A DNA stretch of 22,659 bases from Firmicutes bacterium UBA4845 (GTDB lineage: Bacteria; Bacillota; Clostridia; Tissierellales; Sedimentibacteraceae): assembly GCA_002399975.1 (NCBI GenBank), contig DHER01000152.1:1-22659 (forward strand), written 5' to 3'. The position numbers were made by a program, and so were the translations under genes. The notes beneath the pieces are model-generated. The model saw nothing but the letters and a program-made list of their open reading frames with translations, was not told the origin of the DNA and ran no database searches. Positions 8,408 to 16,023 of this stretch are shown one piece after another (positions within the stretch are counted from its first letter, which is position 1; every line of letters starts with the position of its first letter).

Positions 8408-9466
8408 CTATTTAACAATTTTGCACTCAGGTTCAATTAAATCTCTCATATCACCCATTATTGCTCTTGGAACCGGAAGGTCAATCATTGTTTTTAAGCC
8501 AGGTCTCGCATTTATAATATGAGGAATCATATTTACGCACACGGAAGTAGTCCCGATCCCTCCTGGAACCTCAGGTGAATTGACCATATTAATGTTTGGC
8601 GTTCCTTTAATTACAACATAATCACCTGTCTTTACTCCAACCTGCTCCGGCTCAATTTGCTGGGGATGATCCATCTCAATTTTTAACTCTCCGTTTACGT
8701 AACCGCTCCCTTTCATTGCAACTCCTGCCACATTTCCAGCAGCGGCAAACCCATGAGGAGCTTTCCTGTCAACATCTGTAATTATAGGATCCATAGAAGT
8801 TTCAACTTTTTCAACCTTCCATCCTATTGCATCAGCTATCATATTAATTGATTCGCTAAATCCTACATGCCCTGCCAGTTCTCCAGTTTCCACACCTTTT
8901 TTAAACTCATCCTTTGTCATACCTATACCTTGCTCTTTCATAACAGTTGGTCCAAAGGGAGACAAGCTGTTTATTCTCCTTGAAACAACATGGTCAACTG
9001 ATTCACAGCATCCTGTCATTAATATAACCAGCAAGTCCATTATAAAGCCCGGATTAATTCCTGTTCCCATTACTGAAACGCCGTTGGCTTTAGCAATTTC
9101 ATCCAACTGTTTTGCCTTCTCAGGAGATTGAGCCTTTGGATAAGACATTTCTTCAGCAGTAGAAATTACATTTATTTTTTTCTCTAAGCCAAATTTTAAC
9201 TTGTCAAAAGCTCCTTTCACGTAAGAGTCTGTACAGCACAATATTACGTCAGCTCCTCTTTCTTTGATTACTTCATCAGGGGTGCCAACTATTACATCTT
9301 GTCTGTCTCCTGGTTCAACTTCCAAAATTTCATACAATGATTTCCCCAGTTTTTGTCCTATATCAATTGCACCTACAATATCAACACCTTTTTTCTTCAA
9401 AAGCATTTTAGCCATTCCGGAGCCCATAGCTCCAAGTCCCCAAACAATTACTTTTACGTTTTGCAT
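8408..9466 (-). CDS. ord: 2,4-diaminopentanoate dehydrogenase
   Basis: Ord oxidatively deaminates (2R,4S)-2,4-diaminopentanoate at C4 to 2-amino-4-oxopentanoate with NAD(P)+, releasing ammonia and NAD(P)H. The 352-residue protein opens with a dinucleotide-binding Rossmann loop (GLGAMGSG, residues 10-17), followed by an acidic DIGQKLGKSLYEI region. A mid-protein GTGINPGFIMD segment and a C-terminal dihydrodipicolinate-reductase-like half follow. ATG 9466 has AGGAGG seven bases upstream. It is the first enzyme gene after the activator gene (81-base gap) and 48 bases before the transporter. Confidence 0.93.
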   Translation of the reverse strand: MQNVKVIVWGLGAMGSGMAKMLLKKKGVDIVGAIDIGQKLGKSLYEILEVEPGDRQDVIVGTPDEVIKERGADVILCCTDSYVKGAFDKLKFGLEKKINVISTAEEMSYPKAQSPEKAKQLDEIAKANGVSVMGTGINPGFIMDLLVILMTGCCESVDHVVSRRINSLSPFGPTVMKEQGIGMTKDEFKKGVETGELAGHVGFSESINMIADAIGWKVEKVETSMDPIITDVDRKAPHGFAAAGNVAGVAMKGSGYVNGELKIEMDHPQQIEPEQVGVKTGDYVVIKGTPNINMVNSPEVPGGIGTTSVCVNMIPHIINARPGLKTMIDLPVPRAIMGDMRDLIEPECKIVK

Positions 9467-9547
9467 TTTACATCCTCCTAATAAAATTTATATTTTATAT
9501 AATATTCTCCAATTACTCCTTACATATATCAATTCTTGTAAGTTTAT

Positions 9548-10942
9548 TTAAAACTTAATACCATATTTCTTAATTTTATGCTGCAGCGTCTGACGCTTAA
9601 TTTTAAGTGCTTCTGCCGATTTTGTAACATTATGTCCATTACCTTTAAGTGCATTTTCAATTATTTTCTTTTCCAAATCTTCTAAATACTCATTTATACC
9701 GGTATCACCCATGCAATACTCAATATTAATGTGTTCTCTGTCGAGATTAAAATATGTGAAATGATTTTTATTCAATGTTATTTCATCATCATCGGCCATG
9801 CTGATGGCAGACATGATAATATTCTCAAGTTCTCTAACATTTCCGGGATAATCGTATTTTAACAAGCTATCCTGCGCCTCTTTAGAAATGGAAAGTATTT
9901 TTTTATTAAACTTATTATTATATTTATGCATAAACATATTGGCAAACATCAAAACATCATCTTTTCTATCTCGAAGAGGAGGTATATTTAATTGAATTAC
10001 ATTCAGTCTGTAATATAAGTCCTTTCTAATTTTATTCTCTTTTAAAATCACTTCCGGCGGTTCATTACTTGTGGCAATTATCCTTACATCTATGGGAATA
10101 TCCATTGTACCCCCAACTCTTCTTATGTAATTCTCCTGAAGAACCCGCAGCAGCTTTGCCTGCAGCTCATATGGCATTGAATTTATTTCATCCAGTAAAA
10201 GCGTCCCACCATTTGCCTGTTCAAAAAGCCCTGCTCTGTCCACTGCTCCGGTGAACCCTCCCTTCTCTGTCCCAAACAAAAGCCCTTCAAGCAATGATCC
10301 CGGAAGAGCCGCACAGTTTTGTGCAATGAACGTCTTGTTCTTTCTTATACCTTCATAATGTATACTTTGAGCAATAAGCTCTTTTCCCGTCCCGGTCTCC
10401 CCAAATATAAATACGGAAGCTGAATTTTCAGAAGCCTTCCTTGCCCTTTGAATTACATTGACAAAGTTTCTGCTGTTTCCCAGTATATTATTAAAATTAT
10501 ACTTTTTTATTCTTTTGTTCTTTGCTTTTTCCGGTCCGCCGATTTCATTTCGGAGCTTTAAAATAATCTGAGACATTTCGGCCATTTTGGTAATATTTTT
10601 TGCTATCTCAACAACAGCTATTATCTGTCCATTTATTACCACGGGGAAAGTTGTATTTATAGTTTTTATCTCTTTGCCATATTTATTTAAATAAGTCTGA
10701 TTTAAGTTGAATGTAGGCACACCGTATTTAAGCGCTTTAAGCAAGGTGCTGTTTTCGCTGTTCAAATTTTTAAAAACTTCTCCAAATGGTTTCTTCATAA
10801 CTTCATTGGTTTCCATTTTCTCAAGCCTAGACATGGATTCATTATATATAATTGTATTGCCGTTTCTATCCAAAACATGCACACCCTCGTCTATGTGATG
10901 CAAAATTTCTTGCAGTATAGATAAATATTCTTTAGCCTTCAT
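9548..10942 (-). CDS. RocR-like sigma-54 activator (PAS, AAA+, Fis HTH)
   Basis: This 464-residue bacterial enhancer-binding protein very likely controls the ornithine operon. An N-terminal PAS domain spans about 10-125 and is the probable ligand sensor; there is no receiver domain. The AAA+ domain has Walker A GETGTGKE (181-188), the sigma-54 contact loop GGFTGA (228-233, a variant of GAFTGA) and Walker B LLLDE (248-252). The C-terminal Fis-type helix-turn-helix is at 430-460. The LLEGLLFGTEKG and LDEINSMPYELQ segments resemble RocR, the arginine/ornithine activator of Bacillus; that link is from memory of the family. ATG 10942 has GGGAG seven bases upstream. A sigma-54 promoter sits upstream, so it may activate its own operon. 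Confidence 0.92.
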   Translation of the reverse strand: MKAKEYLSILQEILHHIDEGVHVLDRNGNTIIYNESMSRLEKMETNEVMKKPFGEVFKNLNSENSTLLKALKYGVPTFNLNQTYLNKYGKEIKTINTTFPVVINGQIIAVVEIAKNITKMAEMSQIILKLRNEIGGPEKAKNKRIKKYNFNNILGNSRNFVNVIQRARKASENSASVFIFGETGTGKELIAQSIHYEGIRKNKTFIAQNCAALPGSLLEGLLFGTEKGGFTGAVDRAGLFEQANGGTLLLDEINSMPYELQAKLLRVLQENYIRRVGGTMDIPIDVRIIATSNEPPEVILKENKIRKDLYYRLNVIQLNIPPLRDRKDDVLMFANMFMHKYNNKFNKKILSISKEAQDSLLKYDYPGNVRELENIIMSAISMADDDEITLNKNHFTYFNLDREHINIEYCMGDTGINEYLEDLEKKIIENALKGNGHNVTKSAEALKIKRQTLQHKIKKYGIKF

Positions 10943-11109
10943 TCCACAACTCCCATACTATTAATTATATAATAAAAATGCCTTTTCTACACTAACCAGT
11001 TACATTATTATGTAAGACCTTTAAAAAATTTATATTTTTATAAAAACCTATTTACAACTATAGCAGGCCGAATTTATTTATATGGGGCAAACATTATATA
11101 ATACAATGA

Positions 11110-11124
11110 GCAATAATTGTACCA
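11110..11124 (-). promoter_or_regulatory. Sigma-54 (-24/-12) promoter of the ornithine operon
   Basis: On the minus strand the sequence reads TGGTACAATTATTGC followed by T. The invariant GG and GC are exactly ten bases apart, and the TTGCT of the -12 box is intact. One base differs from TGGCAC. Transcription would begin near 11098, giving a leader of about 155 bases before the activator gene. Its pairing with a sigma-54 activator directly downstream makes the call persuasive. Confidence 0.75.
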
Positions 11125-11190
11125 GTTTTTATAAAAATCATCAAAAATATACATAATATCAAATAAAGGTTAAAATTTCAACACTAAATT

Positions 11191-11237
11191 TGTAAAATTA
11201 TCTATATTAACTTATTTATCTATATTACAATTTTACA
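11191..11237. promoter_or_regulatory. Candidate upstream activating sequence for the RocR-like activator
   Basis: Nine-base inverted arms TGTAAAATT (11191-11199) and AATTTTACA (11229-11237) flank two exact direct copies of TTATCTATATTA (11198-11209 and 11216-11227), which have an 18-bp period. The block lies about 95-140 bases upstream of the predicted sigma-54 start, a usual distance for an enhancer-binding protein site. The region is AT-rich, so chance symmetry is possible. Confidence 0.4.
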
Positions 11238-11249
11238 TCAAAAAAACAG

Positions 11250-11294
11250 AGATAGCAAAATTATTTGCATTTTATGCAAATAATTTTGCTATCT
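11250..11294 (-). terminator. Perfect 21-bp hairpin with U-tract on the minus strand
   Basis: Arms 11250-11270 and 11274-11294 are perfect complements around a TTT loop. On the minus strand the stem is followed by CTG and seven Ts, a classic intrinsic terminator. It would stop minus-strand transcription entering from the luxS side. No intact minus-strand gene now precedes it within this intergenic region, only the decayed fragment at 11315-11361. On the plus strand no comparable U-tract follows. Confidence 0.7.
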
Positions 11295-11314
11295 AATAAT
11301 TTTTAGATATATAG

Positions 11315-11361
11315 TCTGAGACATTCCGGCCATTTTGTAATATTTTTTGCTGCATCAACAA
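11315..11361 (-). pseudogene. Decayed fragment duplicating part of the RocR-like gene
   Basis: These 47 bases match 10567-10614 inside the activator gene at about 43 of 48 positions, in the same orientation. The matching codons encode residues near 113-129, the end of the PAS domain (AKNITKMAEMSQ). A single-base deletion shifts the frame in the middle, and a stop follows soon after, so it cannot work as a gene. It looks like the relic of a second, related activator gene or of a local duplication. The luxS promoter lies just beside it. Confidence 0.7.
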
Positions 11362-11367
11362 ATGAAG

Positions 11368-11396
11368 TTTACTTTTAATCGCTATTGTTATAAAAT
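11368..11396 (+). promoter_or_regulatory. Candidate sigma-A promoter of luxS
   Basis: A TTTACT box (11368-11373) and TAAAAT box (11391-11396) are 17 bases apart, about 28 bases before the luxS ATG. The leader would be very short. No riboswitch-like fold was seen between this site and the gene. Confidence 0.45.
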
Positions 11397-11423
11397 TAAG
11401 GCAACATAACGTTGGAGGTAAAA

Positions 11424-11903
11424 ATGAAAAAGATTGAAAGCTTTCAGGTAAATCATTTAAAGTTAAAGAGAGGAATTTACGTCTCAAGAAAAGATGCCGT
11501 AACCGATAGTATTATAACTACATTTGATATACGAATGAAGGAACCAAATAAGGAACCTGTAATAAACACTGCCGAATTACATGCAATTGAACATCTTGGA
11601 GCAACATTTTTAAGGAATCATCCTGTATACAGCAAGTTAACCATATACTTCGGACCTATGGGATGCAGAACAGGATTTTACGTAATTTTTAAAGGTGATT
11701 TAAAATCAGAAGACGTCACAGATATAATAAAAGAAATGTTTTTATTTATTATGAATTATAAAGGGGAAATTCCAGGCGCGGATGCTGCCTCTTGTGGAAA
11801 CTATCTTGATATGAACCTTCCTATGGCAAAATATGAAGCCGCTATATTTTATAACGAAATTTTATGTAATTTGAAGAAAGAAAACCTTAATTACCCGGAA
11901 TAA
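11424..11903 (+). CDS. luxS: S-ribosylhomocysteine lyase (LuxS)
   Basis: LuxS splits S-ribosylhomocysteine into homocysteine and DPD, the precursor of autoinducer-2, and belongs to the activated methyl cycle. The 159-residue protein has the metal-binding HxxEH motif (His53, His57), the third ligand Cys124 in AASCGNY, and the catalytic cysteine Cys81 in GPMGCRTGF. Length is normal. ATG 11424 is chosen because GGAGGT ends four bases upstream; a TTG at 11412 overlaps that site. It is transcribed alone and divergently from the ornithine operon. The nucleosidase that usually supplies its substrate (Pfs/MtnN) is not in this window. Confidence 0.97.
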   Translation: MKKIESFQVNHLKLKRGIYVSRKDAVTDSIITTFDIRMKEPNKEPVINTAELHAIEHLGATFLRNHPVYSKLTIYFGPMGCRTGFYVIFKGDLKSEDVTDIIKEMFLFIMNYKGEIPGADAASCGNYLDMNLPMAKYEAAIFYNEILCNLKKENLNYPE

Positions 11904-11933
11904 AAAAACATTTATTTTTGTTACTATGAACTT

Positions 11934-11986
11934 ATAATGGCCTAACCTTTAAGAGTAATTTTCTTTAAAAGAGATTAGGCCATTAT
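11934..11986. terminator. Bidirectional terminator between luxS and the AGCS transporter
   Basis: Twelve-base perfect arms, ATAATGGCCTAA (11934-11945) and its complement (11975-11986), enclose a 29-base loop that can pair partly within itself. Both neighbours converge on it: luxS ends 30 bases before, and the transporter stop lies ten bases after. T-rich sequence follows on either strand, more strongly on the minus strand. Confidence 0.75.
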
Positions 11987-11996
11987 ACTTTACTGT

Positions 11997-13481
11997 TTAT
12001 TTCTTGTAGTCCGGTTCTAAAACCAATTTTTTACCCTGCTTTTTTTTACTTCCCTTTTTCTTACCTTCCTCGAGATCTTGATATTCGTATTCCCAGTAAA
12101 CATTTCCCTGTAATGTCTTTGAATCATAATCATCAAGGATATATTTAACTTCTTTAGATAATAAAACTAACGCTATTATATTTTGAATTGCCATTATTCC
12201 CACAGACATATCATTTATTTCCCATACAAACGTAGGGTCAATAAAAGATCCTATTACTAAGGTAATAAGTACTAAAATTTTAAATATATTTAGTTTTGAT
12301 GGAGTTGCTTTAACCAAGTTTTTTACATTTGATTCGGCGAAAAAATACCATCCTATTATTGTAGTAAGAGAGAAGAAAGATAAACATACTGATAAAAACA
12401 TTTCTCCAAAAGCTCCAAATCCTGCGGCAAAGCCATTCTGAGTCATTATTGTCGCATTTTCCGTCATTTGTGCAGCAGAAATAGTAGGATCATATGAACC
12501 GGATGTAAGATTGACTAAAACAGTTGAAATGCAAATAAAAAAAGTTGATATAAGTACACCTATCATAGCCATAAATCCCTGATCTGCCGGATGCTTTGTA
12601 TCAGCTACAGCATGAGAGTGTGGAGTAGAACCTATTCCTGCTTCATTTGAAAAAAGTCCTCTGGCTAGTCCAAATCTTACAGTTTGCTGTACTGTAATTC
12701 CAAGTGCTCCTCCTCCTATTGCCTGTGGAGAAAATGCTCCGACAAAAATACTTTTTATTGCAGGAATTAAATTCCCAATGTTCATTATTATTATTATTAA
12801 ACTTGCACCTATATAAGTTACCGCCATAATTGGAACTACAGTTTCCGCAAAAGAAGCAATTCTTTTCATTCCACCCATCAATATAAGCGCTACCACAATT
12901 GTAAGCCCAATAGTAACTGAAATCGGCGGAACACTAAATGAGGCACTAATTGATTTTACCACTGAGTTTGACTGAACCATTGTACCTACAAAACCTAATA
13001 CGATTACAGCCGTTATTGAAAAAATCATTGCAAAAGTCTTTGATTTTAATCCGTTCTTTATATAATAGGCAGGTCCTCCAACCAATTCACCATTTCTGGT
13101 TTCTCTATATTTTTGTGCTAAAACCGCTTCGCTAAAAATTGTAGCCATACCAAAAAATGCTGATATTAACATCCAAAAAGCCGCACCTGGTCCTCCGGCT
13201 CCTATTGCTGTTGCAACTCCTACTATATTACCTGTTCCAACCTGGGCTGCCACAGCAGTAGACAGAGCTTGAAAAGGCGTCATTTTACCTTCCTCTGTCT
13301 CTTCCTTGTTGATTATACTTTTAATCATTTTCTTCAGTGCAGGCATTAATCTTGTAAATTGAGGAAATTTAAGTTTTATCGACATGTAAACTCCTACTCC
13401 GATAAGCCCAATCACCAACACATAATTCCACAAAATGTTATTCATAAAATAGACAAATTCCTTAAACATAAAATTAATCAT
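11997..13481 (-). CDS. AGCS-family sodium:amino-acid symporter (GlnT/AlsT-like)
   Basis: This 494-residue membrane protein imports a small neutral amino acid (alanine, glycine or glutamine type) with Na+. The family signature VGTGNIVGVATAIGAGGPG is at residues 81-99, followed by the GPAYY motif near 136-140. About ten or eleven hydrophobic segments follow, and the C-terminal tail is very rich in lysine. It lies directly downstream of a GlnK/GlnL-like two-component system on the same strand, which argues for glutamine or a related substrate; the exact substrate is inferred. The start is uncertain. GGAAGG abuts ATG 13481, so ATG 13469 (12-base spacing) may be the real start. It ends at a terminator shared with luxS. 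Confidence 0.9.
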   Translation of the reverse strand: MINFMFKEFVYFMNNILWNYVLVIGLIGVGVYMSIKLKFPQFTRLMPALKKMIKSIINKEETEEGKMTPFQALSTAVAAQVGTGNIVGVATAIGAGGPGAAFWMLISAFFGMATIFSEAVLAQKYRETRNGELVGGPAYYIKNGLKSKTFAMIFSITAVIVLGFVGTMVQSNSVVKSISASFSVPPISVTIGLTIVVALILMGGMKRIASFAETVVPIMAVTYIGASLIIIIMNIGNLIPAIKSIFVGAFSPQAIGGGALGITVQQTVRFGLARGLFSNEAGIGSTPHSHAVADTKHPADQGFMAMIGVLISTFFICISTVLVNLTSGSYDPTISAAQMTENATIMTQNGFAAGFGAFGEMFLSVCLSFFSLTTIIGWYFFAESNVKNLVKATPSKLNIFKILVLITLVIGSFIDPTFVWEINDMSVGIMAIQNIIALVLLSKEVKYILDDYDSKTLQGNVYWEYEYQDLEEGKKKGSKKKQGKKLVLEPDYKK

Positions 13482-13547
13482 CCTTCCATTTAATCTTATC
13501 AGCTAATATCTTGTAAAACTATAAATCGCCTCCTATTTGGTACTCTT

Positions 13548-13560
13548 GCGTTATAAACGC
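13548..13560. repeat. Short inverted repeat in the transporter leader
   Basis: GCGTT and AACGC arms surround a three-base centre. The site lies just downstream of the candidate -10 box of the AGCS transporter gene. It could be an operator or a weak leader hairpin. At five bases per arm this is suggestive only. Confidence 0.25.
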
Positions 13561-13574
13561 TTTCCCTGCGGCAT

Positions 13575-13603
13575 TTTATAATTGTCAAAATATTTAACTT
13601 GAA
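13575..13603 (-). promoter_or_regulatory. Candidate promoter of the AGCS transporter
   Basis: On the minus strand, TTCAAG (13598-13603) and TATAAA (13575-13580) are 17 bases apart, some 90 bases before the coding start. The weak -35 box fits a promoter that needs an activator. The direct repeats at 13631-13658 lie just upstream. Confidence 0.4.
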
Positions 13604-13630
13604 AACTAAAGGGAATTATAAACTATAACC

Positions 13631-13658
13631 TTCAAATACCTGCGCAAAGTTTCAAATA
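13631..13658 (-). promoter_or_regulatory. Direct repeats, possible GlnL-like regulator site
   Basis: Two exact copies of TTCAAATA (13631-13638 and 13651-13658) are spaced by exactly 20 bases, two helical turns. A second pair, AATAACTT (13664-13671 and 13686-13693), lies just beyond. They sit about 28 bases or more upstream of the candidate -35 box of the transporter gene. The position and periodicity fit a dimeric response regulator bound to one face of the helix. Binding is not shown by the sequence. Confidence 0.4.
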
Positions 13659-13714
13659 GTAACAATAACTTTTTAATATTTAAATAATAACTTCTCTTTC
13701 TAAGAAATATTTTA

Positions 13715-14545
13715 TTACAATGTGCCATAATAAACCAAACCGTCAATAAATTTCTTTATATTTACTTTGCCTCTTTTTCTTGATTTTCCTCTTATGAAAT
13801 CCATCTCTGTTTTCAGCTGTTCAAAATTATATAATCCGTTAGAGTATTCTGTGAATATTTCATTCATGTAATCCTCTATTCCTAAATTTGCCAGGTTGAT
13901 CATGCCGATATTTGCTGTCCTCCTGATCCTCTGCTCCAAAGTTTTAGGATTATCCGCAAAAATACTGCAAATTCCTCTGACTGTAAAATCAGCCATCGTC
14001 TGATTTGTACCAATTAAATATTTAACTATATCCAATATATCATGACTCCCTGCTTCTCCCATAATACCAATCCTCTGCATCACTCTGTATACTTTTTGTA
14101 TATAGTTTTTATCATCATTCTCTCTATTAGAATTATCATCTGAAAATACACTTTGAATTTTGCATAATTTTCTACTAATCTCAATTTTTTCACTTACTTT
14201 ATTGACTACCGTTTGCACCTCGATAGCATCGATGGGTTTAGAAATATAATATTCCACCCCGCTTTGATATGCTTTAGCAATCATGTCTTTAGAGGATACC
14301 TGTGAAATCATAATATATTGAATATCTCTATTTATGACTTTTGCCTCTCTAACTAAACTGATGCCATCTTTCCCAGGCATTAATAAATCAACTAGTACAA
14401 TATCCGGCTGCAATAATTTTATTTCTTTTAGAGCCTTTATTCCATTATCTGCTCTGCCTATTACATCTCCCAATTCTTTATCTGTTATTATTTTTTCAAG
14501 AATTGCAACGATATTAAAATCATCTTCAACTATATATATATTCAT
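13715..14545 (-). CDS. Response regulator, GlnL (YcbB)-like
   Basis: The 276-residue protein has an N-terminal receiver domain (about 1-120) with acidic pocket Asp8-Asp9, phosphoacceptor Asp53, Ser81 and Lys103. The C-terminal half (about 150-276) resembles the YcbB domain of Bacillus GlnL, a DNA-binding output with the segments TVRGICS and LEQRIRRTANIG. GlnL regulates glutamine transport in Bacillus. Here the gene precedes an AGCS symporter, which fits. ATG 14545 has GAGGA just upstream and overlaps the kinase stop as ATGA, a sign of tight coupling. An upstream ATG at 14611 would fall inside the kinase gene and has no ribosome-binding site. Confidence 0.88.
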   Translation of the reverse strand: MNIYIVEDDFNIVAILEKIITDKELGDVIGRADNGIKALKEIKLLQPDIVLVDLLMPGKDGISLVREAKVINRDIQYIMISQVSSKDMIAKAYQSGVEYYISKPIDAIEVQTVVNKVSEKIEISRKLCKIQSVFSDDNSNRENDDKNYIQKVYRVMQRIGIMGEAGSHDILDIVKYLIGTNQTMADFTVRGICSIFADNPKTLEQRIRRTANIGMINLANLGIEDYMNEIFTEYSNGLYNFEQLKTEMDFIRGKSRKRGKVNIKKFIDGLVYYGTL

Positions 14546-15816
14546 ACTTCCTCCTCTAACATTTTTTTGGATATAGATATATGAAAGCAGGTTTCTTTTC
14601 CTTCTATACAATTGACGCTTACAGTTCCACCTAACTGTTTTTCAACCAGATGTTTAACAAAGCTCAATCCCAGTCCTCTATTTACTTCACCTGTGCTGTA
14701 ATTAATTTTAGTAGAAAAACCCGGAGAAAAAATATGTTTTAATGTTTCTTTTTTAATTCCTCCATAATTGTCATATACAGTGAAATTGTGCCGTCCTTCA
14801 TGTTCTTCATGGCTGACTATAATCACAAAACCCTTTTTACCTTCCGGTATTGCCTCTATACTATTCATAATAAGGTTTCTGAATATCGACATAATATAGT
14901 AATGCTTAGCAATATAAAAATTTTTTTTAGTGTTAAATATGAGCTTTATATCTTTGCCTGTTCTTTTTATCTCCCGATTCATAGATTCAGAAAGTATGCT
15001 GATAATATTTTTTAAATCCATGCTTTTATCTTTGAGTTCGTTTTCAGTAATTCCCCTAATTCCCCGAATTATCAATCCATTTTCCTTTTTAATTTCATGA
15101 ATCTCTCTGGCAACAGTAAGTGCTTTATCCCCCCAGCTGTCCCTGTCCTGATTAGAATTTATTTTTTCATACAACTCATAGGACTCAGACATAATATTTT
15201 CAATAAGATCCATACATTTTTCCATCCAGTACATTTCTGTCTTTAACTGTGACGATAACAACAACAGCTTTTTGTACCTTTCTTCATGTTCTTCTTTTAT
15301 CAGAAGCATTTTATGATATTTTATTACGCTTATTATAGCCCATACTATGGCAGAACGTATTAAACTTACAAAAAATAATGTAATTACCACTTCTTTTAGT
15401 GAAGCATATATATCTGTTGAAAGCCTTAAAAACACCTCAACAAAGTTCGAACTGAAGTCACTGATAACCATGAAAAAAAAAGCAGAATTTATATTGTCTT
15501 TATTTTTTCCACGCAATAGCAGTAAGTATATGATAGGGTAAATAATATAAACTACCATTTCTTGTTGATATGAAATAATTACGTCGTTAATATTCCCCCA
15601 TGATATATAATAAACTAACAATCTTAACAAATATACCATTATGCCTGACAATATACCGGTAGGAACAGAAGTTAAATCCTTATAATAGAAAAGTAATACC
15701 ATTAAAGTAATTATTCCTGCAGAAACCCTGAAGTCACTTTCTATCAATCCAATACTTGCTTGCGATGCCAATGCAACCATACAGGAAACCAAAAACGTTT
15801 TTTTATAATTATGCAA
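14542..15816 (-). CDS. Sensor histidine kinase, GlnK (YcbA)-like
   Basis: This 424-residue kinase starts with about six membrane segments (10-165) and no large extracellular domain, so it probably senses a signal at or in the membrane. A coiled linker (170-235) leads to the phosphoacceptor region with His240 (REIHEIKKEN). The ATPase part has the N box (RNLIMNSIEA, 313-322), the G1 box (VYDNYGGI, 347-354) and the G2 box (NRGLGLSF, 379-386). It is the partner of the regulator encoded immediately downstream. The start is TTG 15816 with GGAGG seven bases upstream. Confidence 0.88.
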   Translation of the reverse strand: MHNYKKTFLVSCMVALASQASIGLIESDFRVSAGIITLMVLLFYYKDLTSVPTGILSGIMVYLLRLLVYYISWGNINDVIISYQQEMVVYIIYPIIYLLLLRGKNKDNINSAFFFMVISDFSSNFVEVFLRLSTDIYASLKEVVITLFFVSLIRSAIVWAIISVIKYHKMLLIKEEHEERYKKLLLLSSQLKTEMYWMEKCMDLIENIMSESYELYEKINSNQDRDSWGDKALTVAREIHEIKKENGLIIRGIRGITENELKDKSMDLKNIISILSESMNREIKRTGKDIKLIFNTKKNFYIAKHYYIMSIFRNLIMNSIEAIPEGKKGFVIIVSHEEHEGRHNFTVYDNYGGIKKETLKHIFSPGFSTKINYSTGEVNRGLGLSFVKHLVEKQLGGTVSVNCIEGKETCFHISISKKMLEEEV

Positions 15817-15877
15817 AAACTCGCCTCCGTTTATTATGATGATTCGTTCCCAAATTGATTAAATAAATTTAATATTT

Positions 15878-15907
15878 TTTATAATATCATAAAATGAGCC
15901 ATGTAAA
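15878..15907 (-). promoter_or_regulatory. Candidate promoter of the two-component operon
   Basis: On the minus strand TTTACA (15902-15907) and TATAAA (15878-15883) are 18 bases apart, about 60 bases before the kinase start. The region is very AT-rich, so the match is only moderate evidence. Confidence 0.35.
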
Positions 15908-15973
15908 AAGAGTTGTAAAGATTATAAAAGAAATCAGGCCATGGTTTTAAGTTATTTGCAGATTAATTTAAAA

Positions 15974-16005
15974 GAGATGCAACAACATTTTCGTTGCCGC
16001 ATCCC
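15974..16005 (-). terminator. Terminator of typA
   Basis: On the minus strand two 13-base arms (15993-16005 and 15974-15986) pair fully when G-U pairs are allowed. The loop has six bases and four Ts follow. It lies 18 bases after the typA stop. On the plus strand three positions mismatch, so it is specific to typA transcription. Confidence 0.8.
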
Positions 16006-16023
16006 CTATTTTATTACTTATTT

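Noticed and set aside
10943..11411. Cobalamin or SAM riboswitch upstream of the ornithine operon or luxS
   Set aside because: I found no B12-box or SAM-box-like conserved elements; the only strong fold is the simple terminator hairpin.
11293..11487. 64-codon minus-strand frame overlapping the luxS start
   Set aside because: It reads across the luxS promoter and coding start; only the short activator-like fragment within it has meaning.
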